Source of the DNA: JANOYJ01 sp963792485
Lineage (GTDB): Bacteria > Pseudomonadota > Alphaproteobacteria > Rhizobiales > Rhizobiaceae
DNA length: 64,000 nucleotides
Reading direction: 5' to 3'
NCBI GenBank assembly: GCA_963792485.1
Contig: CAWBWL010000014.1
Coordinates: 1-64,000 of the forward strand
Shown here: piece after piece, positions 17,276 to 25,884 of the stretch
Numbering within the stretch: the stretch's first letter is position 1
How the letters are laid out: every line of letters starts with the position of its first letter
The notes under the pieces: generated by a model
Told to the model about the DNA's origin: nothing
Seen by the model: the letters and a program-made list of their open reading frames with translations, nothing else
Databases searched by the model: none
Translations under genes and position numbers: made by a program

Positions 17276-18509
17276 CTGGCAAAAAGCTTTCGCCATTGGG
17301 TCCGGGCGCAATGCCCAGATGTGCCGCCACACTCTCCCCGATATCGCAAAAGCGCGGCCTGATCCCTATGCTGCCGGGCTTGAGCTGTGGGCCATAGGCA
17401 AGGATCGGAACGCGTTCGCGCGTGTGCTCGGTCCCCTTCCAAGTCGGGTCGCAGCCATGATCAGCTGTGAGGATCATGACATCGCCATCACGGAGCATTG
17501 CCATGGCCTCCGGCAGCCGCCGGTCGAAGTGCTCCAGGGCCGCTGCATAACCCGGCACGTCGCGCCTGTGGCCGTACAGCATGTCAAAATCAACGAAGTT
17601 CGTGAAAACGAGGTCGCCGTCTTTTGCATCATCCATGGCGGCCAGCGTTGCATCAAACAGCGCGTCATTGCCATTGGCTTTGCGAATGTCGGTTATGCCC
17701 TTGTGGGCGAAGATGTCAGCGATCTTTCCGACCGCGATCACCTTCCGCCCCGCTCCATTGAGCCGGTCGAGGAGAGTGGGCTCCGGCGGATCCACGGAGA
17801 AATCGCGCCGGTTGCCGGTGCGCTGGAATGCGCCTTTGTGTTCACCAGTGAAAGGCCGGGCGATGACGCGGCCGATCTTGTAAGGCTTTGAAAGCTCGAA
17901 GGCGATCTCACAGAGCCGGTAAAGACGCTCCAGGCCAAAATGCGCCTCATGCGCGGCGATCTGGATGACGGAATCGGCGGATGTGTAGAAAATGGGCTGT
18001 CCGGAGCGGATGTGCTCCTCGCCCAGCCGCTCGATGATCTCTGTTCCCGAGGCATGGCAATTGCCGAGAATCCCGGGCAGCGCAGCGCGCTTGATGACGC
18101 CATCGGTAAGCAGGGCAGGAAAAGCAGGCACTGTGTGCGGGAAATAGCCCCAATCGAAAGTCACTGGAACACCGGCAATCTCCCAATGTCCGGACGGCGT
18201 ATCTTTGCCCTTGGAGATTTCGCTCGCCGCGCCCCAAAGGCCCGCCACCGGTTCCGGCAAATTCAATCCGTGAAATTGCTGCCCGTTCGCCAGCGCATGC
18301 GCATGAAGCAGCCCGAGCCGCGCCATATTCGGCACTTTCAGGGGTCCGGAGCGAAGGCCAGCCTTGTCAGCGTCCCCAGAGGCGCAGCGTTCCAGAATGT
18401 GCCCGAATGTGTCAGAGCCCACATCGCCAAAAGCGGCGGCATCCGGCGCGCCGCCCATGCCAAAGGAATCGAGAACAAACAGGAATGCCCGGGCCATCAC
18501 GGCTTTCAT
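17268..18509 (-). CDS. deoB: phosphopentomutase
   Basis: A 413-residue alkaline-phosphatase-superfamily enzyme that interconverts (deoxy)ribose 1- and 5-phosphates in nucleoside salvage. It begins MKAVMARAFLFVLDSFGMGG with the metal-binding aspartate, and has GSDTFGHI, DFDMLYGHRRD and TADHGCDPTWKGTEHTRE near the C-terminus, all typical. Translation may start at Met5. In other Hyphomicrobiales deoB also lies next to Tad pilus genes. Intact. Confidence 0.95.
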   Translation of the reverse strand: MKAVMARAFLFVLDSFGMGGAPDAAAFGDVGSDTFGHILERCASGDADKAGLRSGPLKVPNMARLGLLHAHALANGQQFHGLNLPEPVAGLWGAASEISKGKDTPSGHWEIAGVPVTFDWGYFPHTVPAFPALLTDGVIKRAALPGILGNCHASGTEIIERLGEEHIRSGQPIFYTSADSVIQIAAHEAHFGLERLYRLCEIAFELSKPYKIGRVIARPFTGEHKGAFQRTGNRRDFSVDPPEPTLLDRLNGAGRKVIAVGKIADIFAHKGITDIRKANGNDALFDATLAAMDDAKDGDLVFTNFVDFDMLYGHRRDVPGYAAALEHFDRRLPEAMAMLRDGDVMILTADHGCDPTWKGTEHTRERVPILAYGPQLKPGSIGIRPRFCDIGESVAAHLGIAPGPNGESFLPDA

Positions 18510-18628
18510 ATTAACGACGTTGCCAAGTTACATCCCGGCAATGGGCCATCGCAAGCGGCAAACAGGTGGATTTTATGGAAATCTTGCTGCAAAGCGCTGA
18601 GGCAGGAATTTGAGGATTTGTCACGCCG

Positions 18629-19552
18629 GTGTTTCGTCAATTGATCAAGAGCATGTTTTTGTTGGCGCTGGTCATCGCCTTCGCCGTTCCGGCGCACGCG
18701 GGCTGGCGCGAAGACCTCGGCACGTTCCGGATCGGCTTGTCAGCGTCGGATACGCGGTCCATCTCCCCAGACGAACTCGGCAAGCTCGAAGCGGGCTACG
18801 CCAAAGCCCTTGGCATGCCGGTCATGATCACGATCCTGCGCGATTATCCGGCTCTGATAGACGCGCAGGTGAGCGGCCGGATCGAATATGCGATCTACAG
18901 CTCCACCGCCTATGCGAGCGCATGGCTCCTGTGCGAGTGCGTCGAGCCGCTGGTGGCGCCGGTGCTCAGCAATGGCGCGACCGGAATCCGCAGCGCGCTG
19001 ATTGTGAACGCCGCTACCCCGTTTACACGACTCGATTTGAACGGGATCAAGGTCGGGATTCCCGGCAAGGATTCCATCACCGGATTCGCTGTTCCACTTG
19101 CCAGTTACACCGTCGGCACAAGGGCCTTGTCTCAGGACGAGAGCTTTTTCACGCGGTTCCCTGATCTGGAGTCGACGGCGGCAGCGTTGGCAGAGGGCGG
19201 GATCGACGCGTTCTTTGGCTGGACTGCGGCAATTGAAAGCGGTCCAATTCCGGGTGCAGGCATTATGGGCTCCGGCCAAGACAAGCAGCTTGTGGTTCAG
19301 GGCCGCGCTGTCGATGTCAAAACGCCGTGGGTCTCAAAACTTCTGCGGTTTGGCCCCCATGCCGTTCGCAGGGATGTCAACGCAGAGGCTAAAGCCGCGC
19401 TTGCCGCGTTTTTGGGAACTGCCGATGTTGAACTTCTGGATTTATTGAGCGTCACCCAGGCAGGCGATGTCCAAAAACTCGTGCCAGCGCGACATTCAGA
19501 GTATGAGCTTGCCATTCAGGCAGCGAAAGCCGCTGCCACCCTGGCCAGATAG
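18629..19552 (+). CDS. PhnD-family ABC-transporter substrate-binding protein
   Basis: A 307-residue periplasmic binding protein with a signal peptide (FLLALVIAFAVPAHAG). The fold resembles the phosphate/phosphonate-binding PhnD family: FRIGLSASDTRSI near the N-terminus, then GRIEYAIYSSTAYASA, then KVGIPGKDSITGFAVPL. The start may be GTG at 18629 or ATG at 18653. No ABC ATPase or permease is nearby, so the ligand and partner are unknown. It stands divergent from deoB and converges on the minor-pilin genes. Confidence 0.7.
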   Translation: MFRQLIKSMFLLALVIAFAVPAHAGWREDLGTFRIGLSASDTRSISPDELGKLEAGYAKALGMPVMITILRDYPALIDAQVSGRIEYAIYSSTAYASAWLLCECVEPLVAPVLSNGATGIRSALIVNAATPFTRLDLNGIKVGIPGKDSITGFAVPLASYTVGTRALSQDESFFTRFPDLESTAAALAEGGIDAFFGWTAAIESGPIPGAGIMGSGQDKQLVVQGRAVDVKTPWVSKLLRFGPHAVRRDVNAEAKAALAAFLGTADVELLDLLSVTQAGDVQKLVPARHSEYELAIQAAKAAATLAR

Positions 19553-19575
19553 CGCTTACAGCCTGACGCGCAGGA

Positions 19576-20196
19576 TCAAGGGGCACCGCAGTCGGTGCAT
19601 GCCACACTGTCTTCGACGCGCGGGCGAAGATGATACGTCTCACTCATGTCGATGGCCGCATAAGCGCCAGCACCGCTGCCCTTGTTCTTTTGAATGCTCC
19701 ATGACGTGATCGGGAGATATTCCAGCTTGGTTTCAACCCTGATCAGGAAAGTATCGGGAATCTGCAAATTGGCCGGAACCGAGGTGGCGCTGCCTACCGG
19801 AAAAGGCATGGAATAGGTGGTGCCTACGCCACGGCGGGACCATGCGATCGTTGCGGCATTGGCAGCGTCAATCGAAATGGCGCTGATGGTGATGGTAGGC
19901 TCGGACCTGTTGTAAGGCTGCAGCATGGCTTTGCCGATTGCAATCAGATCCTTCAACTCCTCCTTCGTCAAATCGGCATTCTGGCCGACAATATCTCCAA
20001 TCACGCCAGACGAACGCGCCACTTTCTTGTTGATCTCGACGCCTTGGGAAATCTCCATGGTTCCCAAATACATCGTGATCAACAACGGAGCGATGAAAGC
20101 AAATTCAATCGCCGCTGCGCCGGACCTGTCGCCGAGGAAACGGGATGAGAGATTGCGGCACTTGGCAGCAAGATTGGACATTGTTTTCTTTGACAT
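19576..20196 (-). CDS. TadE-family minor pilin/pseudopilin
   Basis: A 206-residue protein with the TadE-like N-terminus: basic leader, then GDRSGAAAIEFAFIAPLLITMYLG, the prepilin-type processing region and a transmembrane helix with Glu at +5. The rest is periplasmic. Such proteins are processed by the Tad prepilin peptidase and needed for Flp pilus assembly. A CTDC pair near the C-terminus may form a disulphide. It is the last of three Tad genes on this strand. Confidence 0.85.
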   Translation of the reverse strand: MSKKTMSNLAAKCRNLSSRFLGDRSGAAAIEFAFIAPLLITMYLGTMEISQGVEINKKVARSSGVIGDIVGQNADLTKEELKDLIAIGKAMLQPYNRSEPTITISAISIDAANAATIAWSRRGVGTTYSMPFPVGSATSVPANLQIPDTFLIRVETKLEYLPITSWSIQKNKGSGAGAYAAIDMSETYHLRPRVEDSVACTDCGAP

Positions 20197-20224
20197 GATT
20201 GCTACCTGGTTTCAGCTTTTTTCA

Positions 20225-20821
20225 TTAACAGCCTGCGGGAGGGGGCGTAACAGCGTAGTAAGGTTCGTTCTGCCAAATCATCGCGGAGTACAACAACGTC
20301 TTGCCATCCGGCAGCGTCGACAATCTGCCGCGCATGAAGTCTGTCATGATCGGCCAGCGATAAAACACACGCAACGCCTGTATCGCGCTTGGCCCGCACA
20401 ATTGCGTGCCGAAACCTGTTGTGTCCACATCACCGCTGGCCAGGTATTTGATTTTTATCGGAACAGCCGAATAGGTCGCATAGCGCTTCAGGTCGAATAC
20501 CAGTTCAGGACAGCTCGCGGGCGTCAGCAGATCTATGCGATCGCAGATGAGCTTCCTGAGTTTGGTGTCATTGATATCCGGCGGCGTTATCTTGGCCGTC
20601 CGCATCGAACGCGCGACGTCGTCCGTGACATTTGACATAAGCTGCTGTGCTGCGAACGAGACTGATGTTTCAATGACGGCGAACATCAGCACTGTGAATG
20701 GCAGTATGAGCATGGAGAACTCAATGGCCACACTTCCCCGCTTGTCGCTACGGAATCGGCTGAGAAAGCCCGCCGGCTTCCGCTCGGCTGCACTTTGATT
20801 GTCGGTAGACTGAGACGTCAT
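20225..20821 (-). CDS. TadE-family minor pilin/pseudopilin
   Basis: A second TadE-like protein of 198 residues, with leader DKRGSVAIEFSMLILPFTVLMF followed by a periplasmic domain holding several cysteines. The start at 20821 (MTSQSTDNQ) is preferred; a longer start adds 12 residues of no evident value. It is 28 bp upstream of the other TadE-like gene, same strand. Together they supply the minor pilins of the Tad system encoded divergently. Confidence 0.82.
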   Translation of the reverse strand: MTSQSTDNQSAAERKPAGFLSRFRSDKRGSVAIEFSMLILPFTVLMFAVIETSVSFAAQQLMSNVTDDVARSMRTAKITPPDINDTKLRKLICDRIDLLTPASCPELVFDLKRYATYSAVPIKIKYLASGDVDTTGFGTQLCGPSAIQALRVFYRWPIMTDFMRGRLSTLPDGKTLLYSAMIWQNEPYYAVTPPPAGC

Positions 20822-20933
20822 CCTGATCGCTCCAACCCTGAATTTGAATGGGAGCATAGCTGAAAGTCGTTTCCAACCCGTTTAGTTGAAACGTCAAATT
20901 CGCATAATCGGCGTCTTGAAGGAAAAAGCAGGC

Positions 20934-21347
20934 TTATTTGCTGGCGGCTTCTTCGTCGGAAACAATCTCTGCTTCGTTCTTGTGCGCGCTCTCGCAGTAA
21001 GGGGTGCATGACAAGGTTTGTATGTCGGAACCGCGATAGATGCGCATGGTGTTGGCGTCGCTGCGCGCAACCATCACAAGTTCGTCGACAATGGCATTGC
21101 CGTCCGCGTCCATGACAACGAAGTTTGTGGTTCCAAATCCCTTGCCGGTCAAGACCACCGTGCTGGCATCCTGGATCGCCGCGTCGGCGATGGCAGGATT
21201 TCCGACAATAACCGTGTCGGCTGCCCGCGACAGCTTGACGATTTTCGCTTGATTCATAATGACAAGGATTCCGTCCTCGCCAGCGCTCGCCGTTTGTGAA
21301 GCGACTGTGGCGGCCAATGTCAGCATGGCCAGACGACGAAGGAACAT
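20934..21347 (-). CDS. small secreted protein resembling the CpaC/RcpA N-terminal domain
   Basis: A 137-residue protein starting MFLRRLAMLTLAATVASQTASAGED, a signal peptide. The mature part (ADTVIVGNPAIADAAIQDAS, then VLTGKGFGTTNFVVMDADG) matches the pilus-assembly N-terminal domain of CpaC-type secretins, compare ANPDVADAVTRTARRIYLFG in the CpaC here. No secretin pore domain follows. The C-terminal half has two cysteines (LSCTPYCESA). It is probably an accessory periplasmic factor of the Tad pilus. Confidence 0.75.
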   Translation of the reverse strand: MFLRRLAMLTLAATVASQTASAGEDGILVIMNQAKIVKLSRAADTVIVGNPAIADAAIQDASTVVLTGKGFGTTNFVVMDADGNAIVDELVMVARSDANTMRIYRGSDIQTLSCTPYCESAHKNEAEIVSDEEAASK

Positions 21348-21600
21348 GGGGAAACTCCATAGATTCAATGTTTGCGCAAAGATGAACTGGAATGGTGAAG
21401 TAAGGCTTAATTTGAAAATGCTATTTGCCGGGTGCCGCTAGCTTTAACTTTACCAACTTCATGGCATCCACATTTGCACGAATTTTTAAGCATGTTCCTT
21501 AATCTGATAGAAATGGGCGAGCAGTAGATTGTCCAAATCCGATCAACGCCAGAAAACAGTTGGCGGATGTGCTGTAGAAACATGGAAATAGGAGTTTTAA

Positions 21601-21774
21601 ATGTCCAAGCTTGTAGCGCGTTTTGTTAAGGACGAGTCCGGCGCAACCGCCATTGAATACGGCCTGATCGCCGCTCTGATCGCTGTTGCCATCATCACGG
21701 GCGCCGGTGCTCTCGGCACCGAGCTCGCCTCGAAGTTCGAGTTGATCCGGTCGGAAGTTGAGAACGCCAGCTAA
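21601..21774 (+). CDS. Flp-type pilin (major pilus subunit)
   Basis: A 57-residue prepilin. A short basic leader ends at Gly14 (FVKDESG), and mature pilin starts ATAIEYGLIAALIAVAI, the Flp hallmark with Glu at +5 and Tyr at +6. The hydrophobic helix builds the pilus core. A good ribosome-binding site (TAGGAG) precedes the ATG. A strong terminator follows at 21801-21826, as expected for an abundant product expressed more than the downstream operon. Confidence 0.95.
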   Translation: MSKLVARFVKDESGATAIEYGLIAALIAVAIITGAGALGTELASKFELIRSEVENAS

Positions 21775-21800
21775 TCTGGCACTCGATCTTACGGAAAAGG

Positions 21801-21826
21801 CCGTGTCGCAAGACACGGTCTTTTTT
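21801..21826 (+). terminator. terminator after the Flp pilin gene
   Basis: Stem CCGTGTC / GACACGG with a GCAA tetraloop (21801-21818) followed by CTTTTTT. It would let pilin mRNA accumulate above the assembly genes. Confidence 0.88.
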
Positions 21827-21885
21827 GTTTAGGGTTCACCAAAGTTTAAGCGGTACCTGCCAGGATAAGGTCAGGAGTTTTTCAG

Positions 21886-22404
21886 ATGATTGAAGCCGCC
21901 ATTCTCGTTGTATTCCCATTTGCAATGGTGCATGCGGCTGTCTCTGATATGCTCTCCATGACGATCTTGAATCGAGTTTCGCTTGTCCTGATCGGGGCCT
22001 TTGCGCTCATTGTGCCGTTTACGGGAATGGATGTGCAGCAAATGCTGATGCATGTGGCGGCCTTTGCAATCGTGCTCGCCGTCTGCTTCAGCCTCTTCGC
22101 GATTGGCGCCATGGGCGGCGGCGACGCAAAATTGCTGGCTTCCATCGCGCTCTGGTTCGGATTGAGCTTTGCTCTCATGGAGTTTCTGCTGATTGCCTCC
22201 GCTCTTGGCGGCGTGCTCACTCTATGCATATTGCGCTATCGACGCTCGCCAGTTGCAGTTTATGCGGGGCAGGTCGACTTTCTGCGTCGCATATCGGATC
22301 CCAAAGAGAAGATTCCCTATGGCATCGCGCTGGGTGCCGCCGGGCTCCTGGTCTATCCGGAGTCATGGCTTGCCGAATGGGTGATTCAGCGTCTCGCTGC
22401 CTGA
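21886..22404 (+). CDS. cpaA: Flp prepilin peptidase (TadV/CpaA, A24A family)
   Basis: A 172-residue integral membrane aspartyl peptidase that cleaves prepilins after the leader glycine. The two catalytic aspartates are in AAVSDMLSMTILNR and in the GxGD-type motif MGGGDAKLLAS. Five or six hydrophobic segments are visible. It is separated from cpaB by 329 bp holding a palindromic element. Confidence 0.92.
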   Translation: MIEAAILVVFPFAMVHAAVSDMLSMTILNRVSLVLIGAFALIVPFTGMDVQQMLMHVAAFAIVLAVCFSLFAIGAMGGGDAKLLASIALWFGLSFALMEFLLIASALGGVLTLCILRYRRSPVAVYAGQVDFLRRISDPKEKIPYGIALGAAGLLVYPESWLAEWVIQRLAA

Positions 22405-22431
22405 TCGTGGCATAGCGATACCCCCTCCCGA

Positions 22432-22569
22432 GAGTCCGTTTGGAAACTCGGCCGGTCGGTGGCTGGTGCGGTTATCGAGAACCGGAGCGCAGCGAACTCA
22501 AGTTCGTGAGAACCTGAAGCGTAGAAAATCGCATCAGATGGCCGCCCAGGCGAGTTTCCAAACGGGCTC
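22432..22569. repeat. palindromic element between cpaA and cpaB
   Basis: Nearly perfect 19-bp inverted repeats at the ends (22432-22450 and 22551-22569, 18 of 19 matching; core CCGTTTGGAAACTCG) flank ~100 bp with further self-complementary stretches (GGTTATCGAGAACC; GTTCGTGAGAACC). It looks like a short non-coding mobile or palindromic repeat inserted in the Tad locus. The rest of the cpaA-cpaB gap carries the probable cpaB promoter. Confidence 0.65.
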
Positions 22570-22657
22570 CAAGAACTCATCAGAGTTACGCGCCGCGCTT
22601 CGATACGTGATCAGTTCTTCCGATAAGTAAAAATTAAGCACGTTTCTCAGACCATCG

Positions 22658-22670
22658 TTAACCATAATTA
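22658..22670 (+). promoter_or_regulatory. possible CtrA half-site upstream of cpaB
   Basis: TTAACCATAATTA, 64 bp before the cpaB start, contains the TTAACCAT half-site often bound by the alphaproteobacterial cell-cycle regulator CtrA. The second half-site is imperfect. CtrA control of Tad pili is known in Caulobacter; here it is only suggested. Confidence 0.3.
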
Positions 22671-22733
22671 CACGATTGCCGGGGCATGTTGCGGCAGATT
22701 GAAAAGTCCTGTCGCAACTGAAGGTTATCGGCA

Positions 22734-23555
22734 ATGAAAGCGACGCGTTTGCTAGTATTGGGTGTGGCGGTGGCAACAGCTGCCGGGGCGGGCTATATGG
22801 CCATGAACCTCAAAGCCTCCACGCCATCTGCTCCGCAAGAGGCAGGTCAGCCTGCTGCTCCACAAATCGAACTGGAAAAGGTCCTCGTGGCCAACGCCCA
22901 GGTTGGCATTGGAGATCCGGTCGATGGCCAGATGCGCTGGCAGGTTTGGCCGAAGGAAGCAGTCACTGAAGGTTTCATCACCGAAACCGCGGAGCCGGCT
23001 GCCATGGACGAACTTACAGGTTCCATAGCGCGCCTCGTCATCATGCCGGGCGAGCCTATCCGCAGGGCAAAGCTGATCGGCAAGGACCAAAGCTTCATGT
23101 CGTCAATTTTGCCGGCGGGAAAGCGCGCAGTGGCGGTTGAAATCAAGGCCGACACGTCGGCTGGCGGCTTTGTGCTTCCAAATGATTTTGTCGATCTCAT
23201 CATGACGCGCCGTGCGGCGACATCGAGCGGCGCCGAGACTTTCGTCACCGAGACGATTTTGAACAACATCAGAGTTCTGGCAATCGACCAGACAATCCGC
23301 GAAGACGAAGAGGGCGGCAAGTCTGTTGTAGGCCAAACGGCCACTCTGGAACTGACGCCGCAGCAGTCCGAAATCGTAACTGTCGCCCAGCAGATGGCAG
23401 ACCGGCTGACTCTGGCTCTGCGCTCCACGGCGGACGCCAGCGAAAAGTCGAAGTCAGATGCCGACTATCTCGTCAATGGCGCGGGAAGCGGCAAGCGCGG
23501 AACGATCAAACTGATCAAGTCCGGCGAGATTACGGAAGTGGGTGCCAGGAAATGA
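22734..23555 (+). CDS. cpaB: Flp pilus assembly protein CpaB (RcpC)
   Basis: A 273-residue protein with an N-terminal membrane anchor/signal (RLLVLGVAVATAAGAGYMAM) and a SAF-type domain (VLVANAQVGIGDPVDGQMRWQVWP). The C-terminal half (AVAVEIKADTSAGGFVLPNDFVDLIM) is the conserved CpaB core. It acts in the periplasm with the CpaC secretin. Its stop overlaps a possible cpaC start. Confidence 0.93.
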   Translation: MKATRLLVLGVAVATAAGAGYMAMNLKASTPSAPQEAGQPAAPQIELEKVLVANAQVGIGDPVDGQMRWQVWPKEAVTEGFITETAEPAAMDELTGSIARLVIMPGEPIRRAKLIGKDQSFMSSILPAGKRAVAVEIKADTSAGGFVLPNDFVDLIMTRRAATSSGAETFVTETILNNIRVLAIDQTIREDEEGGKSVVGQTATLELTPQQSEIVTVAQQMADRLTLALRSTADASEKSKSDADYLVNGAGSGKRGTIKLIKSGEITEVGARK

Positions 23556-23593
23556 CACTCACTGAATTGGCGGCCCCGAAAATTGGTAGCAAC

Positions 23594-25144
23594 ATGAAAA
23601 ATCTCACAGTCAGCGCGGCGTTTGCCTTCACCTGTCTCACAGCGCTTCCGCTGAGCCTTCCTGCATGGAACGCGGCTGCGGCTGAAGACAATGTTGTCAG
23701 TCTTTCCCGCGCCTCCGGCAAAGTGCAGAAAATCAAGCTTGGCCTCGACAAGTCGATTGTGCTTGAGCTGCCGCAGGATGCTTACGATGTTCTGGTGGCA
23801 AATCCGGACGTGGCCGACGCGGTCACGCGCACCGCTCGCCGGATCTACCTGTTTGGCAAGGATGTAGGCGACACAAACATATTCGTGTTTGGCAAGAATG
23901 GCGAGCAGATTGCCAATCTTGACCTGCAGGTAGACCGCAACACGGCTGGCCTTGAAGCGAACCTCTCCAAATACGTTGAAAACTCCGACATCAAGGTTGA
24001 GATCATCAACAGCAACATCGTGTTGACCGGCACCGTTCAAACAGCCCAGGACGCGGTGAAGGCAGAGTCGCTCGCCAACATTTTTCTGAACGGCTCGGCC
24101 AGCGAACGCCGGTATACCTCAAAGTATACGAGCAGCGGCAAGAGCTCTTCGGGTAGCAGCACATTTATCATTTCAAGCACCGGAAGCAGCGGCTCAGAGA
24201 AATCGTCGGTCGTCAATCTCCTGGAAATTCTTGGAGATGATCAGGTAACTCTGAAAGTGACTGTCGCTGAAGTCAGCCGGTCTGTGATGAAACAGCTCGG
24301 CGTGAACACCTTTGCAAACGCGCGGCCCGGAAACTCTGAAATCACGTTTGGCAGTGCAAACATTGCCGGACTTGGCTCAGCTCTCGAAGGTGGCGTGGGT
24401 TCGCTCATCACCCCGCTGGGCGCTGGATCGCTAAGCTCCTATTTGAACGCGATGGAGCAGGCCGGCGTCATGAAAACGCTTGCCGAGCCAACACTGACCG
24501 CAGTGTCCGGGGAGAAGGCCGAGTTCAAGGTGGGTGGCGAGTTCAACGTTTTGAGGGAGGTGTCTGTAACGCCCGCAGATGCGCTTAATCCCGCCAGAAC
24601 CTCGAAAGAATTTCAGCAACTCGAATACGGCATCGGTCTTGAGTTCCTGCCAGTTGTTTTGTCCCCCGGTCGGATCAGCTTGAAGGTCAGAACCTCAGTC
24701 TCCGAACCTACCTTTGAACAATCAGGCCAAGGAGGCTCGGGCGGACAGAATCAGGCAAGCACGCTCCCATCTCTTCGCAAACGTCTCGCAGACACCACGG
24801 TCGAACTGCCTTCTGGCGGCTCCATGATGATCGCCGGCCTTGTGCGGGACGATGTGCGCCAGGTTGTCGGCGGTTATCCCGGCCTCAAAAAGCTGCCAGT
24901 GCTGGGCGCGCTGTTTCGCAGCCGCGATTACGTGCGCAATGAAACCGAACTCGTCATCATCGTGACGCCGTATCTCGTGCGTCCGGTTGCCCGCAACAAG
25001 CTGAATCGTCCCGACGACAACTTCAACGTCGCCTCGGACGGTGCCGGAATCTTCCTTGGCAAGCTCAACCGCGTGTACGGGACCATGAAAAAAGACCGGC
25101 CTGCCGGACGCTACCACGGCGTCGTTGGCTACATTTACAAGTGA
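23594..25144 (+). CDS. cpaC: Flp pilus outer-membrane secretin CpaC (RcpA)
   Basis: About 516 residues from the start at 23594, which gives a regular signal peptide (MKNLTVSAAFAFTCLTAL); an ATG at 23552 overlaps cpaB and is the alternative. The order is pilus-assembly N-domain (VANPDVADAVTRTARRIYLFG), BON-like domain (VKVEIINSNIVLTGTVQ), a serine-rich linker, then the secretin domain (GGSMMIAGLVRDDVRQ ... LPVLGALFRSRDY). It forms the outer-membrane channel for the pilus. Confidence 0.94.
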   Translation: MKNLTVSAAFAFTCLTALPLSLPAWNAAAAEDNVVSLSRASGKVQKIKLGLDKSIVLELPQDAYDVLVANPDVADAVTRTARRIYLFGKDVGDTNIFVFGKNGEQIANLDLQVDRNTAGLEANLSKYVENSDIKVEIINSNIVLTGTVQTAQDAVKAESLANIFLNGSASERRYTSKYTSSGKSSSGSSTFIISSTGSSGSEKSSVVNLLEILGDDQVTLKVTVAEVSRSVMKQLGVNTFANARPGNSEITFGSANIAGLGSALEGGVGSLITPLGAGSLSSYLNAMEQAGVMKTLAEPTLTAVSGEKAEFKVGGEFNVLREVSVTPADALNPARTSKEFQQLEYGIGLEFLPVVLSPGRISLKVRTSVSEPTFEQSGQGGSGGQNQASTLPSLRKRLADTTVELPSGGSMMIAGLVRDDVRQVVGGYPGLKKLPVLGALFRSRDYVRNETELVIIVTPYLVRPVARNKLNRPDDNFNVASDGAGIFLGKLNRVYGTMKKDRPAGRYHGVVGYIYK

Positions 25145-25159
25145 TTGGGGAACACTCTT

Positions 25160-25868
25160 ATGTCTCGCGTTCGTTTGATGACTGAACAAAAGTCCAGAAT
25201 TGTCGTGCTCGCCGCCATGGCGTTTGCGGTGACCTCGCTCTCCGGCTGCGGCTTGTTCCAGAACAGGCACCACATAGAAGTTGGCTCGGTTCCCGACGAC
25301 TACCGGACAAACCATCCGATTGTCTTGTCGGAACAGGAAGAAATGCTTGATGTGCCGGTGGGCACGTCCGACACCCAAATTTCAGTTGCCCAGCGTCAGA
25401 GCATCAGCGGATTCATGGCGCAATACGCGACCAACGGTTCCGGGCTTGTCCAGATACTTATTGCCCTCCGGCGCGCCGAACGAAGCGGCCGCGCAACGGG
25501 TCCATAAACAAATCGTCGCCACACTGCGCAAGAACGGTGTGGCAGGCGCGAACATTGTGTCCGCCAGCTACGACGCGTCCGGCTCGAGTGTCTCCGCGCC
25601 AGTCAGAATTAGCTACCGCGCCATGTCGGCAGCGACCGAGCCATGTGGCAAATGGTCCAGCGATTTGGGCGATACGCAAGACAACAAGCATTGGGAAAAC
25701 TTCGGCTGCGCGTCGCAGAACAATTTGGCGGCCATCGTCGCCAATCCCGCCGACCTCATCGGCCCGCGTCTTCCAAGTGGTGTTGACCCGGTCAAACGCG
25801 GTGTCGCGATGACGAAATACCAAAAATCCGCGGGCTCTTGGTCCGCCAACACCGACTATAGCTGGTAA
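25160..25868 (+). CDS. cpaD: Flp pilus lipoprotein CpaD, one frameshift near 25455
   Basis: A periplasmic outer-membrane lipoprotein that helps stabilise the secretin. The lipobox LSGC places the acylated cysteine at residue 30. CpaD-type motifs follow: DDYRTNHPIVLSEQEEMLDVPVG and, after the break, RISYRAMSAATEPCGKWSSDLG and NFGCASQNNLAAIVANPADLI. An extra base near 25455 splits the frame (ILIALRR where ILLPSGAPNE is expected). Since every other cpa gene is intact, this is likely a base-call error. Confidence 0.88.
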
Positions 25869-25884
25869 GGGCCAGGGGGACGAT

